Shown here piece by piece: positions 45,758 to 57,329 of a DNA stretch of 64,000 nucleotides. The notes under the pieces are model-generated. The model saw only the letters and a program-made list of their open reading frames with translations. It was not told the origin of the DNA and did no database searches. How positions within the stretch are numbered: the first letter of the stretch is position 1; every line of letters begins with the position of its first letter. The DNA comes from Metellina segmentata. Its lineage: Eukaryota; Arthropoda; Arachnida; Araneae; Tetragnathidae. Location of the stretch: positions 57,537,981 to 57,601,980 of the forward strand of contig OX375875.1 of assembly GCA_947359465.1 (NCBI GenBank), read 5' to 3'. The position numbers and the translations under genes are program-made.

Positions 45758-47216
45758 TACAGGGTGTTTCAGTGAACCGTTTCAGAACTTCTAAGAGGGG
45801 TAGGGTACATCCTGACAACTCGAAATCATATAGCAATGTAGGGTCGGAAATGCTTTCCTGAAGCGGTGTTGTACACAGAAGCACCGTAAAGAAAAGAGAC
45901 CGTAAGTGAGAAATCGTTTTAATAATACATGAAAAGAAGAAAAAGGTACATGGATTAAAGTAAGTGTTCGAAGTTTATTCCACGGGCTACAATGCACGCC
46001 TCATATCTCCGACGCATGGACATCCGAACATTCTGGAATACTCCAGGCATATCTCGAATTTCCCCGGCAGCTACTGCAATTCTTGCAACCAGCTCCTCAA
46101 CATTGTCAACAGGGGTGTCATAAACTAGCGATTTCAGATGACCCCAGAAATAAAAATCAAGACATGATAGGTCGGGTGACCGAGCAGGCCAACGCACGGG
46201 ATCACCACGTCCGATCCACTGCTGACCAAATGTGACATCCAGGTAGTTATGAACATCTCCGCTATAATAGGCAGGGGCTCCATCGTGTTGAAACCACATT
46301 GTCTGTTGCGTCGATGCAGAAATCTGTTCATCTCTCAAAAGTTGTGGCAATACTTGCTGCAGAAAGAGCAAGTAGTTAGGTTCGGTTAGACGAGACGGTA
46401 ACAGGTAAGGTCCGATGAGGTGATCTTCCATAATACCGGCCCATACATTGACCGAAAATCGAATCTGTGCTGCACGACGTCGTATTGCATGCGGGTTCTC
46501 GACCGCCCAGATATGGTCGTTATGCGTGGTGAAAATTCCTTCCCTTGTGAAGGATGCCTCATCGAAAAACAACACTTCAGCAGGAAAAAGGGGATTTGTA
46601 GCACATTTTCCAAGGTACCACTGTGCGAAAGCAATACGAGGTGCATAATCCTCCGGTTGCTGTGTCTGGACACGCTGCACGTGAAACGGATGCATGTCTT
46701 CTTCTCGGAGAATCCTCCTGACGCTGCAATGGGAAACCCCGACTGCGTTTGCTACACTTCGTGTACTCGTTCTTGGATTCCCCTGTACATGCTGCAGCAC
46801 ATTCTGTTCGACGTCTGCAGTCCGAGCTGTTCTTACCCTGTCCATGTCAGCTCTTTCTAATGAACCTGTCTCAGCTAACCTCTGGTGCAGTCTTGCAAAG
46901 AAATTATGACTGGGGATACGCCTCGTCGGATATCGTTCCGCATACAAACGCTGTGCGGCTGGCCCACTACAATTTGCATCCCCGTACGCCAAATGCATAT
47001 CGGTTAACTCTGCGATCGTGTAATCATCCATAATACTAACTTGGCGTTCTTGTGCGAAATGAAGATTCCCTACACGAAAGCTCGGGATTTTCGCACAACG
47101 CCATCTACCGCGTCAGGAAAGCATTTCTGACTGCCCATTGGTATATGATTTTGGTTCGTCAGGATGTACCCTACCCCTCTTAGAAGTTCTGAAACGGTTC
47201 ACTGAAACACCCTGTA
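45758..47216 (-). mobile_element. Complete mariner-like transposon with identical ends
   Basis: The outer 59 bp at each end are perfect inverted copies, starting 'tacagggtgtttcagtgaac'; including the flanking TA the identity spans 61 bp. A diverged inner part takes the inverted repeats to about 110 bp (to about 45867 and from about 47107). TA flanks both ends (45756-45757 and 47217-47218), the standard Tc1/mariner target duplication. The 1459-bp element contains one uninterrupted transposase frame on the minus strand. Perfect outer ends plus an open frame point to recent insertion. Confidence 0.95.
45955..47031 (-). CDS. Mariner-like transposase, DUF4817-type, DD41D
   Basis: An uninterrupted 358-residue protein that should cut and paste the surrounding 45758-47216 element by binding its terminal repeats. 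Residues 1-60 form an N-terminal helix-turn-helix region of the DUF4817 type ('DYTIAELTDMHLAYGDAN'). Residues 70-115 are a second helix-turn-helix ('RTSTRSVANAVGVSHCSVRR'). The RNase H-like core has Asp157 (in FFDEAS), Asp250 (in WFQHDGAP) and Asp292 (in SPDLSCLDF). The spacings are 92 and 41 residues, the first identical to Mos1 mariner, the second longer than mariner's 34. By alignment with mariner SPDLAPSD the third catalytic residue is Asp292, not Asp287. The start is the Met 75 bp inside the right inverted repeat. The C-terminus ends GINFEHLL. This is a transposon gene, not a host gene. Activity is inferred from intactness only. Confidence 0.93.
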   Translation of the reverse strand: MDDYTIAELTDMHLAYGDANCSGPAAQRLYAERYPTRRIPSHNFFARLHQRLAETGSLERADMDRVRTARTADVEQNVLQHVQGNPRTSTRSVANAVGVSHCSVRRILREEDMHPFHVQRVQTQQPEDYAPRIAFAQWYLGKCATNPLFPAEVLFFDEASFTREGIFTTHNDHIWAVENPHAIRRRAAQIRFSVNVWAGIMEDHLIGPYLLPSRLTEPNYLLFLQQVLPQLLRDEQISASTQQTMWFQHDGAPAYYSGDVHNYLDVTFGQQWIGRGDPVRWPARSPDLSCLDFYFWGHLKSLVYDTPVDNVEELVARIAVAAGEIRDMPGVFQNVRMSMRRRYEACIVARGINFEHLL

Positions 47217-47219
47217 TAT

Positions 47220-48262
47220 TCATTCTCCAATTTTCAGTCTTAACTTCATGAAATGTCCTTCCAGTTTTGACGTTCTTGACTACAAGTATATTTACTAGCA
47301 TGCTTTCAACAGATATATATGGGTGTACTTATTCATTAAATGTGTTGTTGTAAAAAACAATACTACTCGATAATCTGATTTTTAGAGGAATAAAATACCC
47401 CACTTACAGGCAGAAATTTGGATGTAAACAGACAGAAATCTAAAGATAGAAAGTTGCATGTCAACTTAGGCAGAAAATTTACTAAATTATTCGCTTATTT
47501 TTAAAAATACATACTGTAACAGTAATAGATGCCCGATACGATAAATACTCAAAGGAAACATACTGAAGGTAAAAGTCGTTTAAATGCTTTAACAACTGCT
47601 GACAGAATGTTAAAACTCTGCACAAATGGAGGTTGTCTCCAGGATCAACATTCAACTTGCAGTAATTCAGTATACTACTTACAAGAAAGCTCGTAGCACA
47701 ACAGAAAACAGTTTAAGACAGAAAATGAGTTTCTTCAGATCGATAATTTCCTTAAAGATGATAGCTCGTAGAGTTTTAACGAAACATGTCACAAAATACT
47801 TTCACGTTTGACCAATCCAGCTAATGTGTATTTTCTAATGATAATAAATGTTCATTTGTGACTTCACAGTGATGATAAATTTAATATTGGTTATAAATAC
47901 CAGTCTCCCAGGAGTTCATCAGTTTCAGTAATCTAATACAAAACCGTGTATGAAGAACACCGTAAAATTGTGTCGTCAGTTTTCCTTTTTTTCTAGTAAT
48001 TATAGCTACAATGAACCATTTACAGTTAACTTTACAACATTTTCTTGTGTGTTGAATAATTTAAATTTTAAACATGATCTTGTGATTGTCCCTAACACGA
48101 AACAATCAACTATTCATCCACCATATGCTCTCTATATTATCATTTCCACAAACCCCACGTTTTATGTGTTATTTTGCTATAATGCAATACTAATTCTACA
48201 TAATCGTTTTCATTATACTTCAATATTACGTTCATAAACTATGCAAAACTAATCAATAACAA
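47220..48262. other. No feature identified
   Basis: Small frames at 47626-47811 and 47950-48237 are AT-driven and not recognised. Confidence 0.55.
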
Positions 48263-48607
48263 TATTATCTTGTGATCATAAGCTAATTCTTGTATAGTAT
48301 TATCTTGTGATCATAAGATAATTTTTGTATAGTATTATCTTGTGATCATAAGCTAATTCTTGTATAGTATTATCTTGTGATCATAAGCTAATTCTTGTAT
48401 AGTATTATATTGTGATCATAAGCTAATTCTTGTATAGTATTATCTTGTGATCATAAGATAATTCTTGTATAGTATTATCTTGTGATCATAAGCTAATTCT
48501 TGTATAGTATTATCTTGTGATCATAAGCTAATTCTTGTATAGTATTATCTTGTGATCATAAGCTAATTCTTGTATAGTATTATCTTCTGATCATAAGCTA
48601 ATTATAG
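48263..48607 (+). repeat. 35-bp minisatellite, ten units, palindromic core
   Basis: Units start at 48263 and then every 35 bp to 48578 (the last is partial). Each reads 'tattatcttgtgatcataag' followed by '(c/a)taattcttgtatag'. The core 'cttgTGATCAtaag' is a near-palindrome centred on TGATCA. In units 2 and 6 the variant 'agataa' extends it to a 22-bp inverted repeat ('ttatctt...aagataa') with one mismatched pair. Units differ at only a few positions, so the array is young. The mixture of variants suggests spread by unequal exchange or slippage. Confidence 0.95.
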
Positions 48608-48609
48608 TG

Positions 48610-51600
48610 TTACATTATGTTCGAATAACGCAACAAATTCCAATGCAATCTAATGTTCTGATGCAAAATTTATTGTAAAACAATATTATGTTCTAATGTA
48701 ATGATATTAATTTGATTATTGCATCGATTATTTCTGTTTAGTGTTTACCCTGCATGAAAATCAAAAATCTTGTTTATTAAAAAAAAGGAATTCGATTTCA
48801 AATTACAAACTTTCAGGTATACTAATTGCATTTCTGTTGAAAGAGTTTTATATGCTACATTTTAGAAAAAGAGAGTGTACCTAAACTTCGGAATACAAAT
48901 AAAATAGATAAATTAGCTAAAACTAAATAATTGAACCAGAGATGGTAGTTCAGGTCGTCTGTCTCTCGAAAAAATCAAAGAAATACTTCAAAGTTTGTAC
49001 AGCATTCAAAGAGCTGTATCAGCAACAACATCTCTAACAAAGATATCTTAGATTCTTAGATTAATGGTTTATCTCTGGACATTTCAAGTGCAATTGCAGT
49101 GCCTGAGGTCTAACAAAAGTTTTTATCTTGATTTTCGGAAGAGATTTCGTGACAGGAAGTATTGAGTGTTCAAATACCTTCTCAACGCTCTGAATGAAAA
49201 ATACAAACTTTGTGATAAAACGTAGAATCCTGTTTCCTCTTAAGATAGATTTTAGAAATACATATAAACTGTAAAAATATATCTGTTTCGTGTTTAGATG
49301 TATACAATGCATTAAGTACGATACTTTCAAGAACAATACTTTCTGAATAATAAACAATAATGTGAAAACACACGCCCCATCGACATAAGGAAAACGCATT
49401 TGTATAACAACTGAAAACTGAATCAAAGCTTTATTTTAATATTTTTAAGAATGCAATTATTAACAGCGGAATTATGTTTTGTAAACATAATTTATATACG
49501 CTAAATAGTAAGAGGATATTCAAGACATATCCATGCCGTATGCTATCAAAAATAAAAGTAAATTATTTACCTGTTTAAATTTACTTACATGCTTTACATT
49601 TCTAAATCAACCTAGGCAAAGATGAAATAATGTATTAACATAGCATTAACTACTTTTTTTGGTAGAGAACACTATATTTTCTCTGTAAAGGTTCATCTGA
49701 ATAATATTAATCAGCAATTATGTGTTCACATGCACAACTATGTTTAGCATGCATGAATAACATTAACTATACAGTTATTAGCTAAGCCCCATTTAAAAAG
49801 CATAAATTTGTAAAATCGTCCTAACACTAATGTTTCTGATCCAGTAGCATCGACCATGTTATGTTTCCATAAAAATTTGAACCATCTTTGATACTTTGGT
49901 GGTCACTTGAATATAAGGTCCATTCAAAATCAAATTAAAAAAAAAAATTAGCATCTTAAATATGACACCACTTTACATTGTAATGTATTATGTGCATGCG
50001 TATTTGCTGATTTACAAATATTTGCATTACTAAATTTCCGAAAATTTAGTTTACCTTTCGTAAATAGTTTCCGACAACATTTGTTAAGCACTGAATTTTT
50101 TCACTTAATTTTATCTAATCACAAAACATTTAAAATGAAACCCGCGACTAAACGTTTTCACATTTTTCATCTCAGGATTCAATTTTTATATAATTGTACT
50201 TATCATATTTTTACCTGATTATATAGGTTTTGACGACATGGGATTATAAAATATTACCATATATACTCTTAAAATACAAAAAAAAAAGGATACCCAAAAT
50301 GTCAATTTTAGCTTAATTCGGAAAGAAAGTATTTTATGTGATTTTACTCTTTATGTATTTTGTAGTTATTAAACGATATAAAACAAGTTATTTTTGAATT
50401 ATATCATAGGAGTTAGTGAAACATCTTCCATTGTAAGTGTTTTTAAATATTAATATATTTTTTTAAATCATTAATTTAGAGATTAGATACAATTGCCATT
50501 GAAGGTTTTCCTTCTAAATATATAATTAGCTAATTTACATGGTTCACAAAAATTCTAAATTTTGATTAAAGTTATTTTATGTATCGTATCTAGGTACATC
50601 AGGTATTTCATTCATATAAAACACATTAAACTAATTGGAAGATATCACATGTTCTCGAAATCGGATATTTAAAACCGAAAGCTTAATTTATAAAAACGAC
50701 GAGCTAATTATCGCTTTAGCTCAGGGAAAATTATGTCTTCCTGGAATTCGCCCCATCTAATTAACGAGTAAAACTCAATCTCTATGATGAAACTGCAAAG
50801 TGTGCATTATTTATCTTTGAAACCGTACCGTTCCTGTATCTCAATTTATATCCTTGTGTGTGATTAAATTGTGTCTAATTTAAATTCGTTGCAGAAAAGG
50901 AAAATATATTATGTAATTAATTCTTTAAGTCTTGAATGCGTACATCATATCAACGAAGATATGTTTAAATCTTAACTATCATTAAAAATATTTTTTGAAT
51001 AATGAGTTTCAGCCAGTATTATAATAAAAAATAATAAAAACCTCAAACACTTTTCACAAAATCACATAAATTTTATGGTAATAAACACTGAGAGAGAGAG
51101 ACAAGTATTTACAGTAATTTTTTAATAATAAGAGGGATAACACATTTACATTTGTATATTGATAGAATTTTTTCGATAAGGTTTCATTCACTATCTTTCC
51201 AATAAAATCTTTTTCACTATTTTTTCAATAAGGTACATATTAAAATAAAATTATTTAATTATAAATGCTAGAAGTTCAATTTGATTCTTTTGATGAAAAG
51301 ACAGTATCAAATTTAAAATTGTAAATAATTTCATACATACAGAAATGTTGGAAACAATTATAAATTGCACTTTATTTCACTGCGTTTAACAGAGTTAAAT
51401 ATTTAAATACTAAAAAAGCCTAAATCTGACTTTAAGTTGATATTGAACAACTTCGCGTTAACTTTTCAATTTATCTACATAATATTTCACAGTTTATTAA
51501 TTTGATATTATAATAACTTATTGTTCGCATTGTTTACCATTGATAGATAGTGCCTACAAGCGAAAACAAAAAACTATAACATATTTAGTGAAGTCCAGTT

Positions 51601-52560
51601 CCTAGATAATAAATTTAATATCATAGATCTAGCTTTGGGAAATATGATGCCAATTGAGAAAAAATTTGAAAATGTTCGATCTGAAATGTGTAATGCTTCC
51701 AACTTGAAACCTAAAAGATCTAGTTATAAGCACTGAAAGTATAATTTAACGCTTTTCACCTCTACGAAGTTGTAGTCGGATTATAAAGTTCTTAGTTGTG
51801 GAAAAATAGTGATTACAACATGATTAAATTAGAAGCTTGAAATGGATGTGTTTGGAGCTTATTTCATCCAACCTAACAAGCTTAAGCGCTTATTTTAGTA
51901 GTTCAACGTAGAATAAATGATCCATTGATATTCCACTGATCACACAATATTTCCGTGTAGTACTTCACGATTTCCGATTGAATTTCACGCGTAATGCACA
52001 TAATGATAACATAAATGTTTGAATTAGTTGAAAAATATAAGAAAATATCATATTAAGAAGTTAAAAAAGTAATTAAAAGTCATTCAGGGAAGCCTGAAGA
52101 TTGCAAAACTGATATAGCGTATGTACTCCAAACAGGTTTGATACTTTCTAAAATACAGATTATCTTTAGACTTACATAATTAACACCAATATTATACTCC
52201 ATCTGGCAGAACAATAATTTAGCTCTGAAATGGTCACAGCTCAAAAATATGAGGAAAAGTAAAATAATTTAACCCTAAATTAAGAATTTATTTCTCTCTA
52301 GCATGGTTCAATATTGTATAGTAATATAGGTTTGTATTTTTGAATTTGTACAGTTGATTTTATTCTATATGTGTGCGATTCACACATCTGAAATTTTCAT
52401 ATATATATATCAAATTTTTCAGCCATATTTTGTTATCCCTATCATTTAGCTTAAGCACCTAAACCAGGAGACATTTCCATTACTTAGGAAATATTATATG
52501 ATTTAATGATACCATCTTGGTCGTTTAACACACGTGAAATCAATCAAAACCATCTTTAAA
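48610..52560. other. AT-rich gene-free stretch
   Basis: A 121-codon minus-strand frame (49061-49426) is low in complexity with no recognised domain and is not called. 50640-50860 is a small balanced island with homeodomain-type 'taatta' sites. A (GA)n tract lies near 51090. No transposon ends were seen. Confidence 0.5.
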
Positions 52561-53400
52561 TAAGTATTGGAATGAGCTACACAGACGTGAATATGGTTAT
52601 AAATTAATGAAAAGGAAAATAATTTTGTTCTGTGCAGTAAAAAACAAAGGGAAATGGATCACATTTTCCCATCACAATTTTGCTTTGAGGTTTCATTTCG
52701 ATATCAATTAAAGAAATTCAAGAGTGGACGTATACGTCAACGTGATCTTTTGTTCAGGGAAATTAATAACTTCGTCGAATAACTCCATTTCCTTTCCGAC
52801 TGCGTGAGAAAAGATTTAAAAATACGAGGAAATTAAAAACGATACAAAAGGTCGAAAACGACATATGGGGGTAGAAATGGACGAGGGAACATTCAATGTA
52901 GGGAACAGAAATTTTCTATTAAAACAGCAAGCGGGAAGGGAAAGATTAACACTAAATTAATCATGCTATTTCCAAAAGAGAATTACGCACGAAAAAAACA
53001 TTAAACGTCTTTGAGTCATGAAAATAATTTTTTATTGTGTTGAATTAAGATTTTGCTCCCCGAAATCTGGCACGCTTGGAAAGCAGAGCAAACATTTCCC
53101 CAAAAATCATAAATAATACATTGGTTCAATTAAAAAACTCAAAAGAGTTTTCCTTTTAATTAAAATATGTCTCGAGTCTGGAATAGGAATAAATAAAAAA
53201 ATACTCTTAGGAACTCCACGCGATTTATAAGCTGTGGAACTCAATCAGATTAATGGCAAATCATTACCGGAGAAATTAGCAAATGCTATTTTCGTCGATC
53301 TTTTAAGAATTCCTTTGCGTTTCTTTTTATGAGAATGCATGATGAAACGCTTACTTGTGTGGTATAATAAATTGAATACGCAAAAATTAAATTGATTTAT
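52560..53400. other. Non-repetitive, balanced-composition island
   Basis: No frame or RNA motif recognised. The composition is more even than in the flanks, with several TAAT-type homeodomain sites, for example 'agattaatggcaaatcatta' (near 53248). It might be conserved regulatory DNA; this is an inference from texture only. Confidence 0.3.
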
Positions 53401-54128
53401 CTGTTTAAAGAGTTAAAACATTAATTAATTGCAAAGTTAATTTACAAAATATTACTTTTCCCTGGAAATTCGAGTTTTGAAAAGTACAATGCTTTTCTAC
53501 AGTTTAACCTCGAGTTAAAAAATACTTGCGACAGAAAGAGAAAGCATTTTGGAAATTAGAATATTTAATTGTAATATTATTATTTATGCTTTTACATTCT
53601 AAATAACGTACTAATTTTATCTAACTTGGAATCAATACATTATTGTTTTTCAGATAGCTTTGGAAATTGGGTTCCTTTATTTATTCTCTCACTAGCTAAA
53701 GTTTGAATATTGTTTTAGGAAATTATGTTGCAGAATTATTTTTCAAATGTTTGATTCATCACTTTCATCGTCAGTAATTTTGTAGGTACTAAGTCTGGTA
53801 ATGATTAATAAACCTCCTCCTAAATAACACTTGTACTAATATGTATTTTTTGACAATTTAAATGAAATACTTATATTGCGAATCGTAATTATATTATGTC
53901 CAATTCCAACTAATTAATTTAAGTTTTAAATATCAGGAAAGTATTTTACAGAAACACAAAAAATTATATAAATATTTAAATTCTAAACAAATTTTTTTGA
54001 AAGAATAAAGAACAATGATCACTTGTAATAAAAAAAACAGAATTGTGTGTCATCTTTTATTTTTAAATTTAAAATAAAATACTTACGTGATTAGACGTAT
54101 TGTCTGCGATAGTTTTACTAGCCAATTA
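53400..54128. other. AT-rich spacer
   Basis: No supported feature before the LINE remnant. Confidence 0.55.
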
Positions 54129-54130
54129 AT

Positions 54131-55050
54131 AAAAAAACTACAAGATGATATAGGTCAGGGGATTAAGAATAGAACCAGTATATTTGCAAATGATTTAAAA
54201 ATATGGGGGACAGTGGATACCAAGTAATAGATAGAGAATTTACAAGGGGATTTTGATAAGATATCCAAATGGGCTGTAAAATGGGGTATGTCATTTAATG
54301 TAGGGAAATGTCAAGTTCTGCATATGGGTTACAGGAACAGTAGAGCCGAGTACTGTCTGCAGGAAGTAAAGGTAAAAGAGTGAGAAACAGTCAAGGATCT
54401 TGGGGTGATAATTCACAGGGATTTTAAAATAGGTCACCAATGTTCACTGCGGGTAAAAAGGCTAATAGGTTATTGGGGTATATTAAAAAGACTGTAACTT
54501 CAAGGGATAAGAATATAATCGTGCAGTTATATAAGGGTTTAGTAAGACCACATCTAGAATATGCTGTACAATTCTGGGCTCCTTACATGAGAAAGGATAT
54601 ATAAATAATGTAAAGGGTTCAGCACAGAGCTACAAATATAATATAGGGGATAGCAAATCTCGACTACAATGAACGGTTAAGTAAGCTAAACATGTATACA
54701 CTGGAAAGAAGAAGAAGGAGGGGGGATTTGATTCAGCTTTTCAAGTTGGTAAAACAAGGGGACACAGATGGCTTAAATTTCAATAGGGATAACAGAACAA
54801 GGGGCCATGGGTATAAATTGAATAAGACACATTTTAATCGGGATTTAAGGAAAAACTACTACTTTAATACTTTAATAGGGTAATAGGCAGTTGGAACGCG
54901 TTGCCAGAAAATATCGTTAATTCAAAGGGAGTGTACGAATTTAAGATACAATTGAATAGTCAGTGGGGATTGGGGAAATCAAAAACAAAGGACCAGCCTT
55001 ATTGGGCTTGAGCCTGGAGCTGGTCGACAATATTTGTATTGGTATCATCG
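54131..55050 (+). pseudogene. CR1/L2-like LINE reverse transcriptase remnant
   Basis: In order the plus strand encodes 'DDIGQGIKNRTSIFANDLKI' (the catalytic F/YADD motif, mutated to FAND), 'WAVKWGMSFNVGKCQVLHMG', 'VKDLGVI', '[20 protein letters not shown]', '[20 protein letters not shown]', 'SKLNMYTLERRRRRGDLIQL' and 'GHGYKLNKTHFNRDLRKNYY'. This is the palm, thumb and C-terminal part of a CR1/L2-type LINE reverse transcriptase. The N-terminal half and endonuclease are absent (5' truncation near 54131). Stops, including 'KDI*' near 54602, and frameshifts make it a pseudogene. The 3' end matches the copy at 18850-19292, which lies in opposite orientation. Confidence 0.92.
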
Positions 55051-55054
55051 TAGG

Positions 55055-56540
55055 TAAAATTTTTTTCATGAACTTTCAATGTTTAAATGCTCGATAAATT
55101 TATTGGAATTAATTTTCAATAATAAATTTTATAATCTGCATTGCAAAACCTTGCAACGAGAAGTTTTAGTTAGATTTAATTTTTTTAAAAATGAAACGTG
55201 TAATAAAAAGTTACAATTATACTTTATTTCACAAAAATATTATTAGGTACGACAATGCTTTTTCTGAAATACATTTTATATTCCGAAATACATAAATACA
55301 TTTTATGATGAAAATTAAGGACCAATGAAAATTAACATTAACAATGAAAATTAAGATCATATTTGCATTTTTGCTTTTATTATCTAACACCACCGAAATT
55401 AAAATAATTTGATTTAGAAAAATAATAATATCAACCTCAATTGTCTGTATAAAGTACCAAAATTTAATTAAATCTCGAAAAACCACACAACTCAAGCGAA
55501 AATGTCTTAAATATTTAATAATGGGATCGCAACGACAAGATATTGTTATGAAGTGCTTTGTAAGATGAGACATTTCAGTCTAAAAATAAATTATGCCGGG
55601 AGGAAACAGGAAGAAAAAAGTCACCATTAAAAAGTGCACGAAGTTAAGAGTACCTTTTTGAACACTTCCTCCAAAATAGTTCTCTCAAAAAGCCGACATA
55701 ACGAGCTTCTTAAAAATTTCCAGCATCTAATGCAACCTATTGCCCTAAGGGTGTCCCTGCCACTGCAAACCCAGATAATATAAAGTAACAAGAACAGTGT
55801 GGAAAGAACTTTCAAGATGGTGTCTTTACAGTTACGAGACTGTTGCCAAACGCTGTTGGAGAAAGTCGGTTACTTAAAAGAAAGTAACGTGATGACGATA
55901 GAGATAGTGAAGAATTCCCCCATGTTTTAATGACTGTCATTGCAATTTCAAGTAGCAGCATGACATGGGTGGAACGTAGATCGGGCTTCGGGGTACCTTG
56001 CCGTCATTATCGTTATCAAACCAATCAGCAGCTGCATATCCCATTTAAAAGAAACACAGACATTTAAATCTTTTTTTTTGGTTAAAATCTTATTTTATGA
56101 ACTGAAATATGTCCGAAACGTATCAGCGGCTTTTTTGGGACATTAAGTTTCCAATTCAGTCTAGATGACGACTGCGGAAACATTTAACATAATTTAAATA
56201 AAAATTAAGTAGCAGGAACCAAATAAAAGAAAATGAAATCGTACTTAATTGAAGTTCTTGGAAATATTATTTTCAGAAATGGCGCATTTTTCCATTTGTT
56301 ATTGAATTATTTCTTCATTGCAGAAGTCAATGTCCATTATACAGGATTCTTGTTTTGTTAAAAGTATCTATCTTCTAATATTTAGTTTTCGAACGTTTTT
56401 TGGAGGCAGTTTTTAAAGTTTCATATTTCCTTGTTAGCTATTAGGCTTTAAATAAAGGAAACCGCAGCAGACATCAGCATATTGATTGCTAACAAAAGGT
56501 AATGTTTTGGTTATGAGCAACATTTTGTGAAACCTATTTC
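55055..56540. other. No feature identified
   Basis: A 114-codon minus-strand frame (55229-55573) is Ile/Phe/Asn-rich, as expected of AT-rich chance frames. 55600-56050 is more balanced but not recognised. Confidence 0.5.
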
Positions 56541-56550
56541 ATTCCACAAT

Positions 56551-57327
56551 ACCCTACAATAATGAATCGCACAACAAGATGTTTTATCAAAGGCTCACCA
56601 CTCAAAACAAAGTAGCTAAGGTGACTAAACAAAAGAGGTTAAACCATTTCAACGCAATCGTCGTATTGAAGCATCAGAGGTTTAATATAGGCGTGACATA
56701 ATGTTACCACCGATTTACAAGTGAAACACACTAATTCAAAAAACATAATTTTTGAGAAAACGAAGAGAAAATTTACACTACCCTATAATTGACCGGATAG
56801 CAAGATGTGATGGTATAAGAGCAATAATACATGCTTTGATAGGGGATGGTCCCCCACGTGCTGCAATTACACTTACAACCCTTCTGGGCATACTTTCAAC
56901 AAGGTTTGCATATACAGCTATGGGTATTTGTGTCCATTCCTCCAGCTCTGCTGTTGATTTCGCACGTGGTTCCCTGGTCGGTACGCGTAGCTCTAACTCG
57001 TCCCACAAATGTTCTATGGGATTTAGGTCTGGACTCTAATCAGGCCAGAAAAGACGTTTTACATCTATATCTTGATGCCACTGCTTGACAGAGGCTGAAA
57101 CATGTCATGGAGCGTTGTCGTCCTGGAATAAACATTCGTCCATTCCATAAAATTACCAGAACGAAGAAAGCATATGATTGGTCCAAAATTTTCTTGTAGG
57201 CGTCGGCATTCAATTTACCAGAAACAACATGCAAAGGTCCCAGACCATACCACGTAAAACACCCCCAAACATTTAGTCGGAACTTATGCAAATCCGCTGG
57301 AGTCCGGTCCATTATTGTAGGGTAGTG
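56551..57327 (-). mobile_element. Tc1-like element remnant, copy 2, IR/DR-like ends
   Basis: The right end, read inward on the minus strand, is 'cactaccctacaataatgga' and abuts TA (57328-57329). On the left the same motif occurs twice: 'ataccctacaataatgaatc' near 56549 (outer) and 'cactaccctataattgaccg' at 56776 (inner), about 229 bp apart. That spacing of two direct repeats in one end recalls the IR/DR class of Tc1-like transposons. The right end runs straight into the catalytic domain, so the N-terminal half of the gene and most of the right inverted repeat are deleted. Confidence 0.75.
56778..57312 (-). pseudogene. Tc1-like DD34E transposase, C-terminal half
   Basis: On the minus strand, 57312-57200 gives 'LHKFRLNVWGCFTWYGLGPL' and 'GKLNADAY'. 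After a frame change 'FQDDNAP' carries the second catalytic Asp. 'SPDLNPIEHLWDELELRV' follows (57040-56985) with the third catalytic Glu, 34 residues on when the stop codons are counted as positions: a DD34E Tc1 signature. The tail 'ESMPRRVVSVIAARGG' is the usual Tc1 C-terminus. The DNA-binding domains and first Asp are missing. At least two in-frame stops and one frameshift are present. The start of the frame lies within the terminal repeat, showing an internal deletion. Confidence 0.88.
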
Positions 57328-57329
57328 TA

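Noticed and set aside
46420..47033. Plus-strand frames of 66-146 codons opposite the transposase
   Set aside because: They are antisense shadows of the 358-residue transposase, whose domains account for the coding signal.
48263..48607. CRISPR array
   Set aside because: There are no distinct spacers: the whole 35-bp unit repeats head to tail, and the genome is eukaryotic.
49061..49426. 121-codon minus-strand frame
   Set aside because: AT-driven composition, no motif, overlapping alternative frame on the same strand; nothing supports coding.
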